Shown here: positions 44,527 through 56,700 of the stretch, in pieces | Position numbering within the stretch: the stretch's first letter is position 1 | How the letters are laid out: the number at the start of each line of letters is the position of its first letter | NCBI GenBank assembly: GCA_009763385.1 | Contig: CM019831.1 | Coordinates: 20,672,080 to 20,736,079, forward strand | Reading direction: 5' to 3' | DNA: 64,000 bases | Source: Coix lacryma-jobi var. lacryma-jobi | Taxonomy: Eukaryota > Streptophyta > Magnoliopsida > Poales > Poaceae | The notes under the pieces: generated by a model | What the model saw: the letters and a program-made list of their open reading frames with translations, nothing else | Databases searched by the model: none | What the model was told of the DNA's origin: nothing | Made by a program: the position numbers and the translations under genes

Positions 44527-46692
44527 TTAGGCGAGATCTCTGCTAATGCCTTGCAAATCGTTTGCTGACCAAGCGAAAATGTCATCATTGCTCGCAAGGA
44601 ATGATGCCAACGCGTTCCTTTCTTCTTCCGGCATGCTTGACCCAATATGCAAGGCTCTTTCGGGCCTGGAGGCCGCGAGCGGGATTCTTATCGTTTCTTC
44701 GGCTGCCCCAACCTTGCCTTCCGACGTGTTGACGATAGCGTGCTCTTCGGTTGTTGTTTGCATTTCGTCTTTGTTTGCCACCTCATTGATAAGGCTGTAG
44801 CCTGGGGTTGGTTTTCCCTCAATCCTTCTGGAAGCTTGCTGATCTCCATGTACGGCGATGATGCCGAAAGGGGATGGCATTTTCATGCATAGGTAGCTTT
44901 GCTTGATGATAACGTTGAACCTGTTGGTGAAACCTCTACCGAAAATGGCAGTATACGGGTAGTCCATGTTTACTATGTCGAATGTTAGTGTCTCGGTGCG
45001 GACTCTTTCCCCTTCGGCGAAGGATACAGGGATCTGCTTTTTGCCGATAGCATCGATCTTTCTTCCTCCGAACCCGTACAGTGAATTACCGGCGGGGTCC
45101 AAACTGCGTCTGTCGAATCCCATTGCCTCGAAAGCTTTTACGAACAGGATGTCTGCTGAGCTTCCGGTGTCAATCAGAATGTTGTGCAAAGTGAAGCCGG
45201 CCACGTTGGCTGTGGCGACGAAAGCGTCGCAATGCGGGTAGTCACGGACTTTGAAGTCGGACTCGTCGAAACATATCGGCGCTAGTGACCAAGCTGGCCT
45301 GTTTAGTGGAAGCCTTGGTGATACTGTCTGGACTCTTCGGTGGTCGTCCCTTCTAGCTCTCTTGCTTTCGTGCTCTAGGTTAGATCCGCCCGTGATGGCG
45401 AAAATGTGCCCTCTTGACGGAAGGATGTTGTTGATTGCGCTAGTTTCATTTTCCATCTCCTGCACCTGCTGGAAACCCGGCTGTGCTTGCTGCCCCTGAG
45501 GTTGGGTTTGAGCCGGAAGCGCTGGCGGCGGCGCTGGCTGACGCTGATAGTGCATAGGTGACGAAACTGCCACCGACTGTGGTGCGAAAACCGGGAGCTG
45601 GTAACTCTGATACGCCGGATTGTACCAATGCAAGTTTTGGGGATGCATGTACTGCGGGGGATGCATAGGTGTGCTCGCGTAATTGCTGCATGCTGCCACC
45701 ACAGCTGACGGGTCTTGCGAATTGTGGAAAACATGCTTGGAGCTTTCGGCGGAGGCTGACGTTTGATCCTTATCTTTCAGCTCTTTCGCCATTTTGCTGT
45801 ATTTGCAATTCCGAGTGGTATGGCCGAAATTGCCGTCACAAATGACGCAATATGGTGGCCTGGGTCCTCTTCCGCGGCCTCTACCGTCTCGGCCGCCGCG
45901 TCCTGTCCTTCCGCCGCGCCCTCCATGGAACGGCTGATCGAATCCTCTTTGGGGATGATAGTCGGGCATGTCGGGCCTCTCTGTGCCTGTTGCTGATTGC
46001 GCCGGTTCTTCTTGCAAATTGTTGATTGAACGAAATGGCCTAACAATCCTTTGATTCGGCACAGGCGGCGGGCGACTTGCTTTCGTCGCCTGCCTCTGCA
46101 TCTGGCGGGCAGCCTTGCGTCGCCGAAAGTCATCATCCGACCTCGCGTACGCATTCATCACGTCAAACAGTTCCTTGACATCTTTCGGCGGCTCCCTGGA
46201 CAGATGAGCGGCGCACTGCCCAGTCCCCAAGCCTTCGATGGCTGCTGCGATCACCGCGGCTTCCGGCACATTCGGAGCTTGAGCTTTCAGCTGGATGAAA
46301 CGTTTGAGGTACTCCGAAAGTGGCTCGTCGTCTTGCTGGGTGCAATTCATGAGGTCCCGCGTGGTCTTGACATCCGGTCGGAATCCTTGGAAAGTGGCCA
46401 GCAGCTCGGCTTTCAGCTGTGCCCATGAATAGATGGACAGTGGCTTGAGAGTGGTGTACCAATCGTGGGCCACGTCCTCGACTGCCAGGATGAGAGATTT
46501 TGCCAAAGCCTGATTGTCTCCTCCTGCCGAAAAGACAGCCGTCTCGTAGCTTGCCAAGAACTTGCGTGGGTTCGCTTTACCGTCGAAAGTCGGAATGCGG
46601 GGCTTGTAATTGAGTGGCCACGGGTGAGCTTGCAACTCCCTCGAGAGTGGAGAGGTTTCGTCGATGGCGTTGCCGAGAGCTGGCGGTTGCTC
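44527..46692 (-). pseudogene. gag: Element B gag core, zinc knuckle and protease
   Basis: The frame (first ATG at 46635) holds the gag domain (residues ~1-180: KPRIPTFDGKANPRKFL, then LSEYLKRFIQLK), an RGG-like stretch (GGRGGRTGRGGRDGRGRGRG), a CCHC knuckle CVICDGNFGHTTRNC, a Gln/Pro-rich linker and the protease with active site ILIDTGSSADILF. The frame ends in TAA (44527-44529) and pol continues in phase directly after, so one nonsense change, consistent with CAA to TAA, separates gag-protease from pol. Upstream, an in-frame TGA (46693-46695) separates it from the N-terminal gag. Confidence 0.87.
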
Positions 46693-47228
46693 TCACCTTG
46701 GTATGCATACGTTTTCGTGTGCTATCGGATTTGGGTCCGCCCCGGCCCTTTGCAGCTCTTGAATTTCCTTCTCGAGTTGCCTCCTCTGCGCCTCAGCTCG
46801 CCGAATGGCGTTGCGAGTCTCGTCCTCTCTTGCTTTCGCAGCCAACTGCTGCTGCAGCTGGTCTCTTTGCAACAACAGCCTCTCGATTTCCCCTTGCTGC
46901 TGTGCCAGCGTCTTGATTGCTTGGCATGTCTTGTGATTTCGTCATCGTCTTCATCCTCGTCCTCGAACTCGTCGTCGACGTGCCCATCCGGCGTGCGTTC
47001 TCTGCCCGAAATCCGCTGATGCTGAGGCTGCACGTCCTGGCTCGTCGATGCTCCCGCCGGTGGCTGCGCTTCTATCGACAGAGCGCCGCCGAAAGGTGGC
47101 GGCTCTGTGACTGTGTTTGGTGGAACCTGGCTAGCTGGGACTGAAACCGCGATGGTGCCGAAAGCATCCTTTCTCGCGGCGATCGTCTCCGGATTGTCGG
47201 CCGCTTTCGGCGCTTTCCTTAGCGGCAT
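46693..47228 (-). pseudogene. Element B gag N-terminal region, frameshifted
   Basis: The ATG at 47228 is the first after the primer-binding site. The translation runs through an acidic stretch (EFEDEDEDDDE), then shifts frame near 46920. In the next frame it becomes a Gln/Glu/Arg-rich helix (RDQLQQQLAAKAREDETRNA) that ends at TGA (46693-46695), in the frame used by the rest of gag. This is most likely the coiled-coil N-terminal part of gag. Confidence 0.7.
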
Positions 47229-47244
47229 GGTAAGCTCGGGCGAC

Positions 47245-47262
47245 AACCACGGTGGGCGCCAA
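47245..47262 (-). other. Primer-binding site of element B
   Basis: On the minus strand, TTGGCGCCCACCGTGGTT starts right after the 5' LTR end, matching the TGGCGCC-type sites of gypsy elements. Confidence 0.75.
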
Positions 47263-48061
47263 TGTTGTTTCAGGACCGGGTCCTTGAAACAGCGGGTTGT
47301 CGCACGAACGAAAGTGCAAAGAGAAAGCTGAAAGCGAACAGGGAAGTGGAGAAGTGGTAGGAGTGAACAGTGTTCCCCCTCCCTTGGGAGGCTGGGGAGC
47401 TTTTTATATTAATCCAGATCAATTTGAAAGTACAGGAATGCCCTTCCAACCACTCTGTTGCAAATACAATGATGCCCCACACAACTACTCCATGGTCGTA
47501 CGCCGCCTTTTCCGGCGCGAAGGGCATCATCGTAACTTCGCCCTCCGACGGGCCCAGCGTCCCCCGGCTCCTTTTCCTAACTGGTGGGCCCGCTCCCTTT
47601 GACTCAGGCTTCCGTCGACCTGCGAAAACCTATGAAAAACCAAAGTCATGAATGACGAAAGCTCCGTCCCACTCCGGTCCTGCGGACCGAAGGCGAATGC
47701 GTGCTTCCGCGCGAATGCTCCCTTTCGCACGAAAACTCCGCCTTCCCGTGATCTGCAAGCCGAGACGCGTGCTTCCGCGCGAATGCTTCCTTTCGCACGA
47801 AAGCTCCGTCCTACTCCGGTCCTGCGGACCGAAGGCGAATGCGTGCTTCCGCGCGAATGCTTCCTTTCGCACGAGAGCTCCGCCTTCCCTTGATCTGCAA
47901 GCCGAAACGCGTGCTTCCGCGCGAATGCTTCCTTTCGCACGAAAACTCCATCCTACTCCGGTCCTGCGGACCGAAGGCGAAACGTGCTTTCGCGCGAAAG
48001 CTCCGTTATCTTTCGGTAAAAGCGGGCCGGAGGCGCCTGCGGTCTGGGTGCCGCCCCAACA
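47263..48061 (-). repeat. Element B 5' LTR
   Basis: 799 bp, the partner of 33987-34804. It lacks an 18-bp piece of the last tandem unit, which leaves a perfect GCTTTCGCGCGAAAGC palindrome near 47987. The TATA box is at 47400-47408 (minus). Confidence 0.92.
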
Positions 48062-49453
48062 TGCTGGATCATCCATACCTTCAGCACCCTCGTCCTCATC
48101 ATCAAAGAGAGGCTCACCAACCTCATGATCACATGCACGCTCAAAACGAAAAGAAGGACAAACCATGGTCTCGTCGAAGGTGACATCGGATGTCTCCATG
48201 ACTTGGTTATTGTCAAGGTTAAGTACACGATAAGCTCAAGTGTGAGTGCCATAACCCAAAAACACACCGTCAGAAGAACGAGACTCAAACTTGTCCAAGT
48301 TGCCCTTTTTGAGTATAAAACAATGGCAACCAAAGACTCTAAAATAACTCACCTTGGGCAGTTTTCCAAAACGCAACTCATAAGAAGTCTTTTTCAAGAA
48401 AGCTCGGAGAAAAATGCGATTGGAAATGTAGCATGCAGTGCTCATAGCTTCGGCCCAATATCGCCTAGGAGTCCTATGCTCATCGAGCATCGTCCTGGCC
48501 ATCTCTACAAGGGTCCAATTCTTCCTCTCTACAACACCATTCTGTGGTGGTGTGTAGGGGGAAGAAAACTGATGCTCAAAACCCAAAGAGTTACAAAACT
48601 TCTCAAAATCTGAATTCTTGAATTCGGAACCATTATCACTCCTAATAGCTCACATCGAGTTCAAAGGGAACTCGTTCTGAAGATGCAAAATCAGATTGCG
48701 AGCAAAGGAGAAAGTCTCGGTTTTCTCAGCTAAAAAGAAAATCCACGAATATCTCAAAAAGTCATCAACAACAACAAGCACATACCACTTCCCCCCAACC
48801 GAGCTCACCCGAGCCGGACCAACAAGGTCCATGTGCAAAAGCTCTCCAGGGCGCTCGGTCATGACCTGAGTCACTGGATGGTGGGGAGCGGCAACCATCT
48901 TCCCATGTCTACAAGAGTGGCAAACAAGATCCTTCTCCATATGCAACTTGGGCAATCCTCAGATTAGGCCAAGTGAACTAAGCCTTGCAAGCAAGTCGAA
49001 GCTCAAATGTCCAAGTCTCTTATGCCACTTCCAAAGATCAGAAGAGGAAGGTCCAGCCACAAGACAACGAGAAGTGCCAAAAGACTCTGAGAAATTCGCA
49101 TGAAAGACTTTTCCAAAGGGCGAAATCATACAAACAAGATTACCCTGAGGATCCAAAATACGACTGAGATTCGGTTTAAAACGAATCTCATAGTCATCAT
49201 CAAAGAGTTGCAAAATAGAAAGAAGGTTAAAATGCAAGTTAGAAATAAGAGCAACATCGCGCAACACAAAGTGTTCATTAACTCGCACCGACCCACGAGA
49301 CAAAACCTTACCTTTGCTATTGTCGCCGAAGGTGATAAACTCCTTTCCGGCAACTAGACTAAGACTGGAGAACCACTTGGTGTTTCCGATCATGTGCCTC
49401 GAGCAACCGGAATCCACCAACCAAACGTCCTCCAATTGTTTTACGTATATCAA
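48062..49453 (-). pseudogene. Element C protease and integrase, with several stops
   Basis: Reading leftward from 49453: protease with EDVWLVDSGCSRHM (active site DSG at residues 14-16), a pre-integrase zinc region (WHKRLGHLS to CHSCRHGK), and the integrase core (HMDLVGP, VVDDFLRYSW, SPYTPPQNGVVERKN, FGCHCFILKKG). All segments are in one frame but are cut by TGA codons at 48959-48961, 48650-48652 and 48236-48238, each consistent with CGA to TGA. The segment near the left edge (FDDEDEGAEGMDD) meets the B insertion at 48062-48066 (right TGCTG copy). The protease frame overlaps the end of gag by four bases in a different frame. Confidence 0.85.
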
Positions 49454-51749
49454 TAAAAAGACATAGGGTGAGCATACGGTCCAACACTTGGGTTAGTGAA
49501 GTAAGGAGAATACCAGTGTTGGGCCGACTGCTCAAAAGAACGGTTAGTAGAAAAACCATTCCTAGCATGTCTACGAGGAAAGCGATCACCACGCACAGGA
49601 AAACATGGTCCGCTAAGTAAAGAGCGTCCATCACGATACTCAAAACGCGGTGGAGGGAAACGCTCAACAAAGCCTCCGCCACGGGGTCCGTATCCTGCAA
49701 AGTCAGGACCCCGTCGGGCAACACCTCCCTGACGTCTAGGACCTTGAGGCACTGCACCTCTAGACCTAGCAGCTCTCCTCTGAACATTCAGCACATGTAC
49801 ATCATGGAAAGGATGGCACATGTCTGCATTGTTCATCTCCCTGGAACGACGCTCCTCTCTCTTGCGCCTAAAGCAGAACTCCCTCAAGTGTCCATCTCTC
49901 CCACAATGCTCACAATGGTACCTCACCGCTCTCATAGGGGGTTGTTGGTACTCACGGTTGTGGGTGTGGATCACTTTGCCCTTTTGTGGCATAAGCTCCT
50001 CCTGGATGGGTGGCATGGTGTCCAACTTGTTTTTCAGGTGGTTGGGCTTGGGATGCCATGTCTGCTTCTTGGGTGGAGCTCTCGGAGGTTCAACGAACAC
50101 ACCATCCTTGGTATAGGGCTTGAGAGGCTCTTTGGGTGGAATCTTTGTAAGCTTGGGAGTAGTGGTGGAGTTGGGCTTCTCACATGGGTTAAGACCACTC
50201 GACTCTCCAATCTTGCCAAAAGATGAAACATCAACACCCTGAGCAAAGCCTACACCTGGACCTCCTGCAGCACGCTTGAATTGGGAGATCATCATCCCAA
50301 GCTGCGGCTCTCCACAAGACACCCATGACAAGATGGTCTGAAGGTATGTGTTTTCCTCCTCGGTTTGCATCTTGTCATGCTTCACGTTGGCTATCTCCAT
50401 CTCCAGGCCCTCACACAAAACACAACTGGACACACAAGTGCTACCCGAGCTGGCCTTCTCAAGAGACACAATCTTGGCATTCTTCTCTGCCAACTCGGTT
50501 TGCAAGCCTGCACAGGACTTGCACGCACCCAACAGCGAGGATCTAGCCTTCAGCTCATCCACCTCTCCTACCAACGCCACATACTTACCTCTCAAAGTGA
50601 GAAGGTCAGTCATGTGTGTGGTGCACATCTCGCACTCAGCCTCCTCAGAAACGACCACGGTGGACTTAGCAAACTCAAGCTCCCTCACTGTGTCCTCCCA
50701 CTTCTGCCTAAACTCCTTGCGCTCTCTAGCAGCACGCCTAAGCAGCTTGTCTTGACTATGAAGCGCGGCAGTAAGTTTCTCGACCTCAGCAGAAAGCTCG
50801 TCGTGAGTCAGAGATACCTGGGTGGTGTCATCGTCGTCGTCGTTCCGAGGGGTGTCCTCCAGCTTGCCGTTGACCTCATCACCAAGGGCCATGGTGCAGA
50901 AACCCTCGTCATCGGTGAAGAAGCAGAGACCGTTCAGCTTGTCCTCGATCCTCTTCTTCTTCTCGGACTCATCGTCGCTTGAGCAAGCGGAGTTGTCATC
51001 CGAGCCGTCGACGTCGCTGAGCGTGGCGAAGAAAGCACACTGCTCAGCCTAGGCCTTCTCCAAGTACTTCTTCTTGATGTACTCCTTGTTGAAGCCGCCC
51101 TTCCGCTTGTGCTTCGCGGGGACGTACTTCTCCTTGCGCTTGCCAGAGTCGTACTTGTGCCCATGATCGCCCTTCCCAGATGTGTGCTTCTTCTTGGGAC
51201 AGTTGGCGATGAAGTGGTCGGGGTTGCCGCACTCGTAACATCCCGAGCGTCCTCCTCCGCAGCGACGGTTCATGCGGTTGTTGTGGAACCGCGAGAACCG
51301 GTTGGCAAGCAAAGCCAACTCGTCATCCCCCAAAGACTCCAGCTAGTCCTCTGTGACAGAAAAGAGAGAAGAAAGTGCAAATCCTCCAGAGGGGTTAGCA
51401 GAAGAGCCAGAAACCAAAGCCATAGTCAGGCCAGAAGGATTTTCATAAGAAGCCCTCGACATGGCGTCAATCTCACTAGACTTGAGCTTACTAAAGAGCT
51501 CATCGCAAGTGAGGGTCTCATAGTTAGACGATTCGATGATCGCCTGGACCTTTGAGTCCCACACCGACCAATCGAGAGTATGCAAAAGCTTCAAAGCTCT
51601 CTCATGATCGTCGAAAGGCAACAGCTCCTTGTTCGCTCTCATCTTGTTGACAATGACCTGAAAGCGAGCGAATAAACTCTCTATGCTCTCGCCAGGCATA
51701 TGTCAAAAGTTCTCATACTCCCGCTTGTGCGACTCGTAGAGATGGGATT
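49450..51749 (-). pseudogene. Element C gag (Sirevirus type), broken
   Basis: Three open segments in one frame: 51699-51343 (MPGESIESLFARFQ, the gag/UBN2 domain), 51333-51049 (CCHC knuckle CYECGNPDHFIANC) and 50892-49450. The last has a coiled coil, CxxC pairs (CEMC, CKSC, CVLC) and a second knuckle CEHCGRDGHLREFC, ending in a basic Arg/Gly-rich tail. TAG codons at 51343-51345 and 51049-51051 interrupt it. Upstream of 51699 the frame continues toward 51749 with another stop before it meets the D LTR, so the N-terminus of gag is beyond D, outside the window. Long gag with extended coiled coil is typical of Sireviruses. Confidence 0.82.
51745..51749. repeat. Probable left target-site copy of element D
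   Basis: GGATT precedes the D LTR start. The matching right copy would lie beyond the window, so it cannot be verified here. Confidence 0.4.
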
Positions 51750-52149
51750 TGAAGGACCGAAAATGCTAAAGCAAGGCGACCAGAGGGGGGGTGAATGGGA
51801 GCCTAAAATTTCTTCTCAGAAATTATGGCCTCTGTCTCAACAAAATCAACCCCAAGAGCAAAGCCGACACACGTGATGTCCTCGACCCAAGAGTATGGGT
51901 GGATGTTCCCTAGGAACACAGCGGGACACCACAAAAACTCCCTCTTCCAAATCCATGCAAGTCAACTAGTGACAGGATGGAGTTTGGGTAACCTCAACCT
52001 CCCCCGAGCAACGCGAGGGGGATTTAGGCAATCTCGCAAAGCGGGAAGCCCGGTTTCTGTAGAGCACAGAGTCGGGAATCCAACGCAAAAAGCGGATCTC
52101 AAATCGGAGCTCGAACGCAAAAGATACGGACGAAAACACGTTCTGTCAG

Positions 52150-52620
52150 CACTGACCGGGCTCACTGGTGCGTCCGGTCGATAGGCACCGGACGCGTCCG
52201 GTCAGCTGAACTGCGTTCTGGGAGCTCTCTGTTCACGACCGGACTCACGGAGAACAAGCGTCCGGTCGTTACAACTGAGCGTCCGGTCAAGCACCGAGAG
52301 GGCAATGAACAGTGCCTTCAGTGCGTCCGATCATGCGAAACCCTAGCGTCCGGTCGCACAAAACGCTTTCTGACAGCATTGACCGGACTCTGAGGTGCGT
52401 CCGGTCAGGAACGATCGGACGCGTCCGGTCCATGGAAACTCGTTTCGGGAGCTCTCTGTGTTGGACCGGACTCTGCGTGGAGGTGCGTCCGGTCGATTCC
52501 CAGTCAGCGTTCGGTCACCACGCGCGAACTGGACAGCGCGGGTGTTCAACGACCGGACTCTGGCTCGGTGCGTCCGGTCGCTATGAGGCAGCGTCCGGTC
52601 ACCCCGACCAGTCCCCTGTT
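52150..52620. repeat. GCGTCCGGTC palindrome cluster in D LTR
   Basis: GCGTCCGGTC and its inverse GACCGGAC are repeated more than a dozen times, including perfect palindromes such as ACCGGACGCGTCCGGT. It occupies the same relative place as the GGACTGTCC cluster of element C but uses a different core. Confidence 0.8.
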
Positions 52621-53451
52621 CGTCCACCGAATCGACCCGATCTCCCTCAAATCAAAAGCACTAGGGCTCTAACTTCGTGTGAGGGATCACAACGATGTTA
52701 GTGAGCTACTCCTAAGCGATCATGGCTCGAACCTAACTCCAAATCGGTGAATCGAAGAAAACGGTGAGGAACGGGCAAGAACTCGATCCCAAAACTAAAT
52801 CCGCCCGATCTGTGAGTTCGTGAGGTATTAGAGAAATTCCTTCGGTAGAAAGAAGACTCTCACGAAGCTACATAAGATGGTTCAAACGGATTTGCGAATC
52901 TTCCCTCGAAACAAGAATTCTCGTGAAGAACGAAAGAGGGGAAAACGTGCAAACGCGAAGAACAAAATCGCAAGACAAATCAAAGCACGAATTTGATCCT
53001 TGGACTCAGAGGAATGGATGATTCATTAAGCACTTGGTGTCGGGCTACAAGCCTCTCCAGCAGATCAAAGCTTGGATGGCGAAAAGCTCAAGAACAAGAG
53101 CCTGTCTCTCCCTAACCCTAGCCTCCTCTCACACAACACAAAATGAGAGTGACACCGTCCAAAAGATTGTGGCTGCCCTAGCAGCCCCCTTCATATATAT
53201 AGGCGCACGTCCGAAGACCAAAACGCCCTTACATTAAGCACTCGACCCAAATACCCCCCAGGGGTAAAACCGTCCAGTCCGGTCAATCTTCATCCAACGG
53301 CCACGCCCGCACATCCGGTAGCTTCGCCTCGGCGCGACCTCCCTGATGCCGCCACGTGCTGCCACCGTCGACCGCCGCGCCTTCTCACCGATAGCTTCGT
53401 CGCAACGCAAGCCTCTCGGTGCCGCCACGCGTCGACCGTCCTTTCGGACCA

Positions 53452-53665
53452 ACCCCCGGTTTTGAGGCCCAAACCGGGAAACCGTCCACCCCGAGTTTTG
53501 AGGCCCAAACTCGGAAACCCGCAAGCCCAGGTTTTGAGGCCCAAACCTGGAAACCGTCCATCTCGAGTTTTGAGGCCCAAACTCGGAAACCGGCCACCCG
53601 AGTTTTGAGGCCCAAACTCGGAAACCGTCGATGGTAGCTTTTTGAGGCTCAGCTACCGAACCCGC
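53452..53665. repeat. Array of TTTTGAGGCC hairpins in D LTR
   Basis: Six units, period ~36 bp, with the apex TTTTGAGGCCCAAA and arms CCCGG/CCGGG, CCGAG/CTCGG, CCAGG/CCTGG, CGAG/CTCG, CCGAG/CTCGG and a divergent GGTAGC/GCTACC. Arms change on both sides together. It corresponds to the array at 29975-30240. Confidence 0.85.
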
Positions 53666-54273
53666 ACCGAAGACGGGATGTGGTTCGCACACCCCGACCA
53701 CCAGCACCGATGCCGATGCATGTCCAGCCTCCACGCCGGGCACAACGCCTTCGCCTTCCTTCTTGACTTGGCCGACGGCACTTGCGCCGCACGCAAGCCC
53801 GTGTCCGACCTCCCGCCAAGTGACACGACTCCAGCGCCTTCCTCCCGACTCGGCCGATGCACCGCACATCCCCATGTGCTCTTGCTCGCCGATGCCACGT
53901 GCCAGCTACCACAGCTAGTCCTCTGGCCTCTGGTCCGTCAGTCCAAGCCTCACGTCCGCCCTTCACCGCTCGGTACCTCGGCATGGCACGTCCGCCGCAT
54001 GGCACGCCCATCCTTCACCGCACCCGGTCCGTCAGCACGGCATGTCTCTACTTGACCTTCACCTCGCCATAGACCACTGTATCCGAGCTCCACACCTGCA
54101 CATCAACACAGCCAAGAGACACATGTCGCACACGCACACCAACACAGAAACACCACACAACTCACGCCACCGGTTAGTCATAAACATTAAGCGCATAGGA
54201 AGATAATGACTCAACCGGGTAAAAGCCTCAAACCTTCCTTATCAATGTCAATCATTCATCATATATGTTCTCA

Positions 54274-56700
54274 ATCTCCCCCTTGATGAATGCATTGACT
54301 AAAAATAAACCACAAAGGAAGGATTTGAAGGCAAGCCTCATCCAAGTGCCCAAAAGCCAAACAAAAGCGAACACAAGGCTACTTGAGATGAGGAAGGATC
54401 ATGAAAACTCCAAATAAAAGCTCTCGGTCCCGAAGGAAATGGGAAAAGCGGGCAAAGCCTCCACACAACCGAAGAGTCAAGATAAACAAGAGTTTCATGA
54501 ATCCCAAAAGGCACTCGAAAACCAATCTCAAATAAAATTGTCAAACAATCATCACAAAAGAGAGACCAAGGTACTTATCCACTTGGTTTTGGGTCAATTT
54601 CTCCCCCTTTTTCCTCTCTCTTTCTCTTTCTCCCCTCTCATTCAAGTGACCAAAAGCCATCGGAGGGCAAAAACAAAGTCACTTGTCATGAGAAGATTAT
54701 CCATTCAAATGCCATACCAATTGAAGGACCATTGAAGGACCGAAAATTCTAAAGAAGGGGCAATTTGAAATGGACATAACTTGGTCCCCAAAGACATGGG
54801 CAACGGCTCAACGCAACTAAGCAAGGGATCGGAGCAATAACTCAACAATGAGCAAAACTCGATCACATAGAGCAAAAGACTTGGTTCCCAAAGACATGGG
54901 CAACGGCTCGACGCAACCAAGTCAAAAATGAGCTAGCCCTCAAGAAAAGGCAGAAAATGGGCTCAACACCACTAGCTCAAGGCTCAACACCAAATGAGGC
55001 TGAAACAACGCGTAAGAGCACAAAACTGATCACAGACAACCAAGAATTGGTGAAAACAGCTAGTTCCTCAAGACAGAGGCACATAGGCTCGATGCAACTA
55101 GCTGAAGGGTTCATACCAATCGAAAAATACCAAGCCAAAAGTTGCTAGTCCCTCTAGACAGAGGCAAAAATGGCTCAACACGACTAGCAGGCTCGATACC
55201 GACTGAGAAAAACCACAAGAGAAGCTCAACACTAAATGGAGCACAAACACTCGGAGCACGCGGAGAGGCAGCAAGACAAAAACGACTCCCCCTGAAAGCA
55301 AGCCTATATACAAAAGCTATGCACAAAGCTCATGACACCAATTGCATTCCATACCGAAAGATGGATACCAATTGAGACACACAAAAGAGCTGTACCGAGT
55401 GAAGAAGAACATAAAAGAGCTAAACTCCCCCTCGCTCAAAGCTCTCCCCAAAATGCATGACTCTCCCCGTTGTGCCAACACGCAAACTCCCCCTTGCAAA
55501 CAGCTTCTCCCCCTTGACAAAAGGGAACATGCTGAGGGGTTTTGACATTTTTCACAAAATTGACACAAACACAAGACAAGTCATCAACCAAAAGCATATG
55601 GGGGCTATGAAAAGCACTGAAAGTGACCACGAAGTGTATCGGAGCTGGGGGTATGTACAGTAAGCTAAAAATGCATGAAATGCACAATGCAACAGCTTCA
55701 AGTGTATAGCAATCAGAATAAAAAGATGCTCAATAGGATGCTACCCTGAAGGTGTAGCAACCAATACAAATGCTAGCAAAGGCTCAAACTGATCAAGTGA
55801 ATACGAAATATAAACAATTAAGCATATGAGCAGTTTTAAGCCGTTTGAAAAGGAGTTCACCACTAAAATAGCACTTAGCATGGATAGACAGGAAATCAAC
55901 CAAGTACTAACTCAAGTATAAAAGGTGAACTACCCCTAGCAAAGTTCAATCATCATGCAATAGAATGAAGCATAAACTTGTGTTATTTTCAAATTTTCAT
56001 CGGAGATTGCAGCGGTATTAACACAAGTTCATATTTAAAAGCATGTGATTGCGAGAGGTTAAAAGCATGGTCATTGCCTAACTTTTCAACCGGGCTAAGC
56101 CTATGCAAGAAAAGCAATCGGAAGCTTAAAGCGCCGGTTTCGGTCTTACACTACACGGCTCAAGTTTAACTCAAATGTGCAATGAGAAACAGTCTCAATA
56201 CCGTGAGGTGCTGACACATGCAATCCCATCTCGATCTTTTCATTTCACTAGACTTGGATCAAATTTTAAGCACAAGGTAAATATGAACAATCCAAGCAAG
56301 TGAAGGACTCAATGCAAGAGACATAGCAACCTAGCATACAAAAGATAGTACAAGTGATCTCAACACGTCCTACCCATGCTAGTTGCCAATCTCAATGGTG
56401 AACAAATTAAAGGTTTCATAGTTGATTAAACAAGTTCATCATTTGCAAAAATAGCTTAGCTCATAACATGTATCAAGTGATCAAAAGGAGCCTAAGCTAC
56501 AAGCATCATCATGAATAAGCAGGGCATACCAAAAAGAGCATAGTCTCATTCTCATTGCTCTATACATGAAGCTCTAAAATGTAGGATATACATGATGAAA
56601 TGCATGCAAAGCTAGCCTATAAGGAAAACCCAAAACAAAAGGGTATCGGAGAAGACCAACTAAGATACAACAAGAAAAATGCTTCCCCAACTAAAAGGGA
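54274..56700 (-). other. 3' non-coding region of element D with PPT motifs
   Basis: CTCCCCCTT or close variants occur at 54276, 54601, 55286, 55425, 55487 and 55507. Blocks such as GGTCCCCAAAGACATGGGCA and the segment around 55930-56260 are clearly homologous to 30740-31700 in element C. No coding content. Confidence 0.78.

Larger units (their letters stand above)
33987..48061 (-). mobile_element. Element B: Ty3/gypsy Tat-lineage retrotransposon
   Basis: This 14,075-bp element has LTRs of 818 bp (33987-34804) and 799 bp (47263-48061), both TGTTGTTTCAGGACC to GCCGCCCCAACA, and an exact 5-bp target duplication. It reads leftward: primer-binding site next to 47263, gag and protease (47228-44527), RT, two RNase H domains and integrase (44526-41485), two tandem arrays (41180-40620 and 40135-39330), then a plus-strand spliced gene (35436-38662), PPT and 3' LTR. 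The second RNase H and the antisense gene place it, like A, in the Tat lineage, but its sequence is clearly distinct from A. About 14 LTR substitutions plus indels were counted by eye. Confidence 0.93.
51750..54273 (-). repeat. Element D 3' LTR
   Basis: 2524 bp from TGAAGGACCGAAAATGC to ATATGTTCTCA. It contains a cluster of CGTCCGGTC/GACCGGAC palindromic motifs (52150-52620) and the TTTTGAGGCC hairpin array (53452-53665). It is related to the C LTR at both ends but longer in the middle. Confidence 0.85.
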
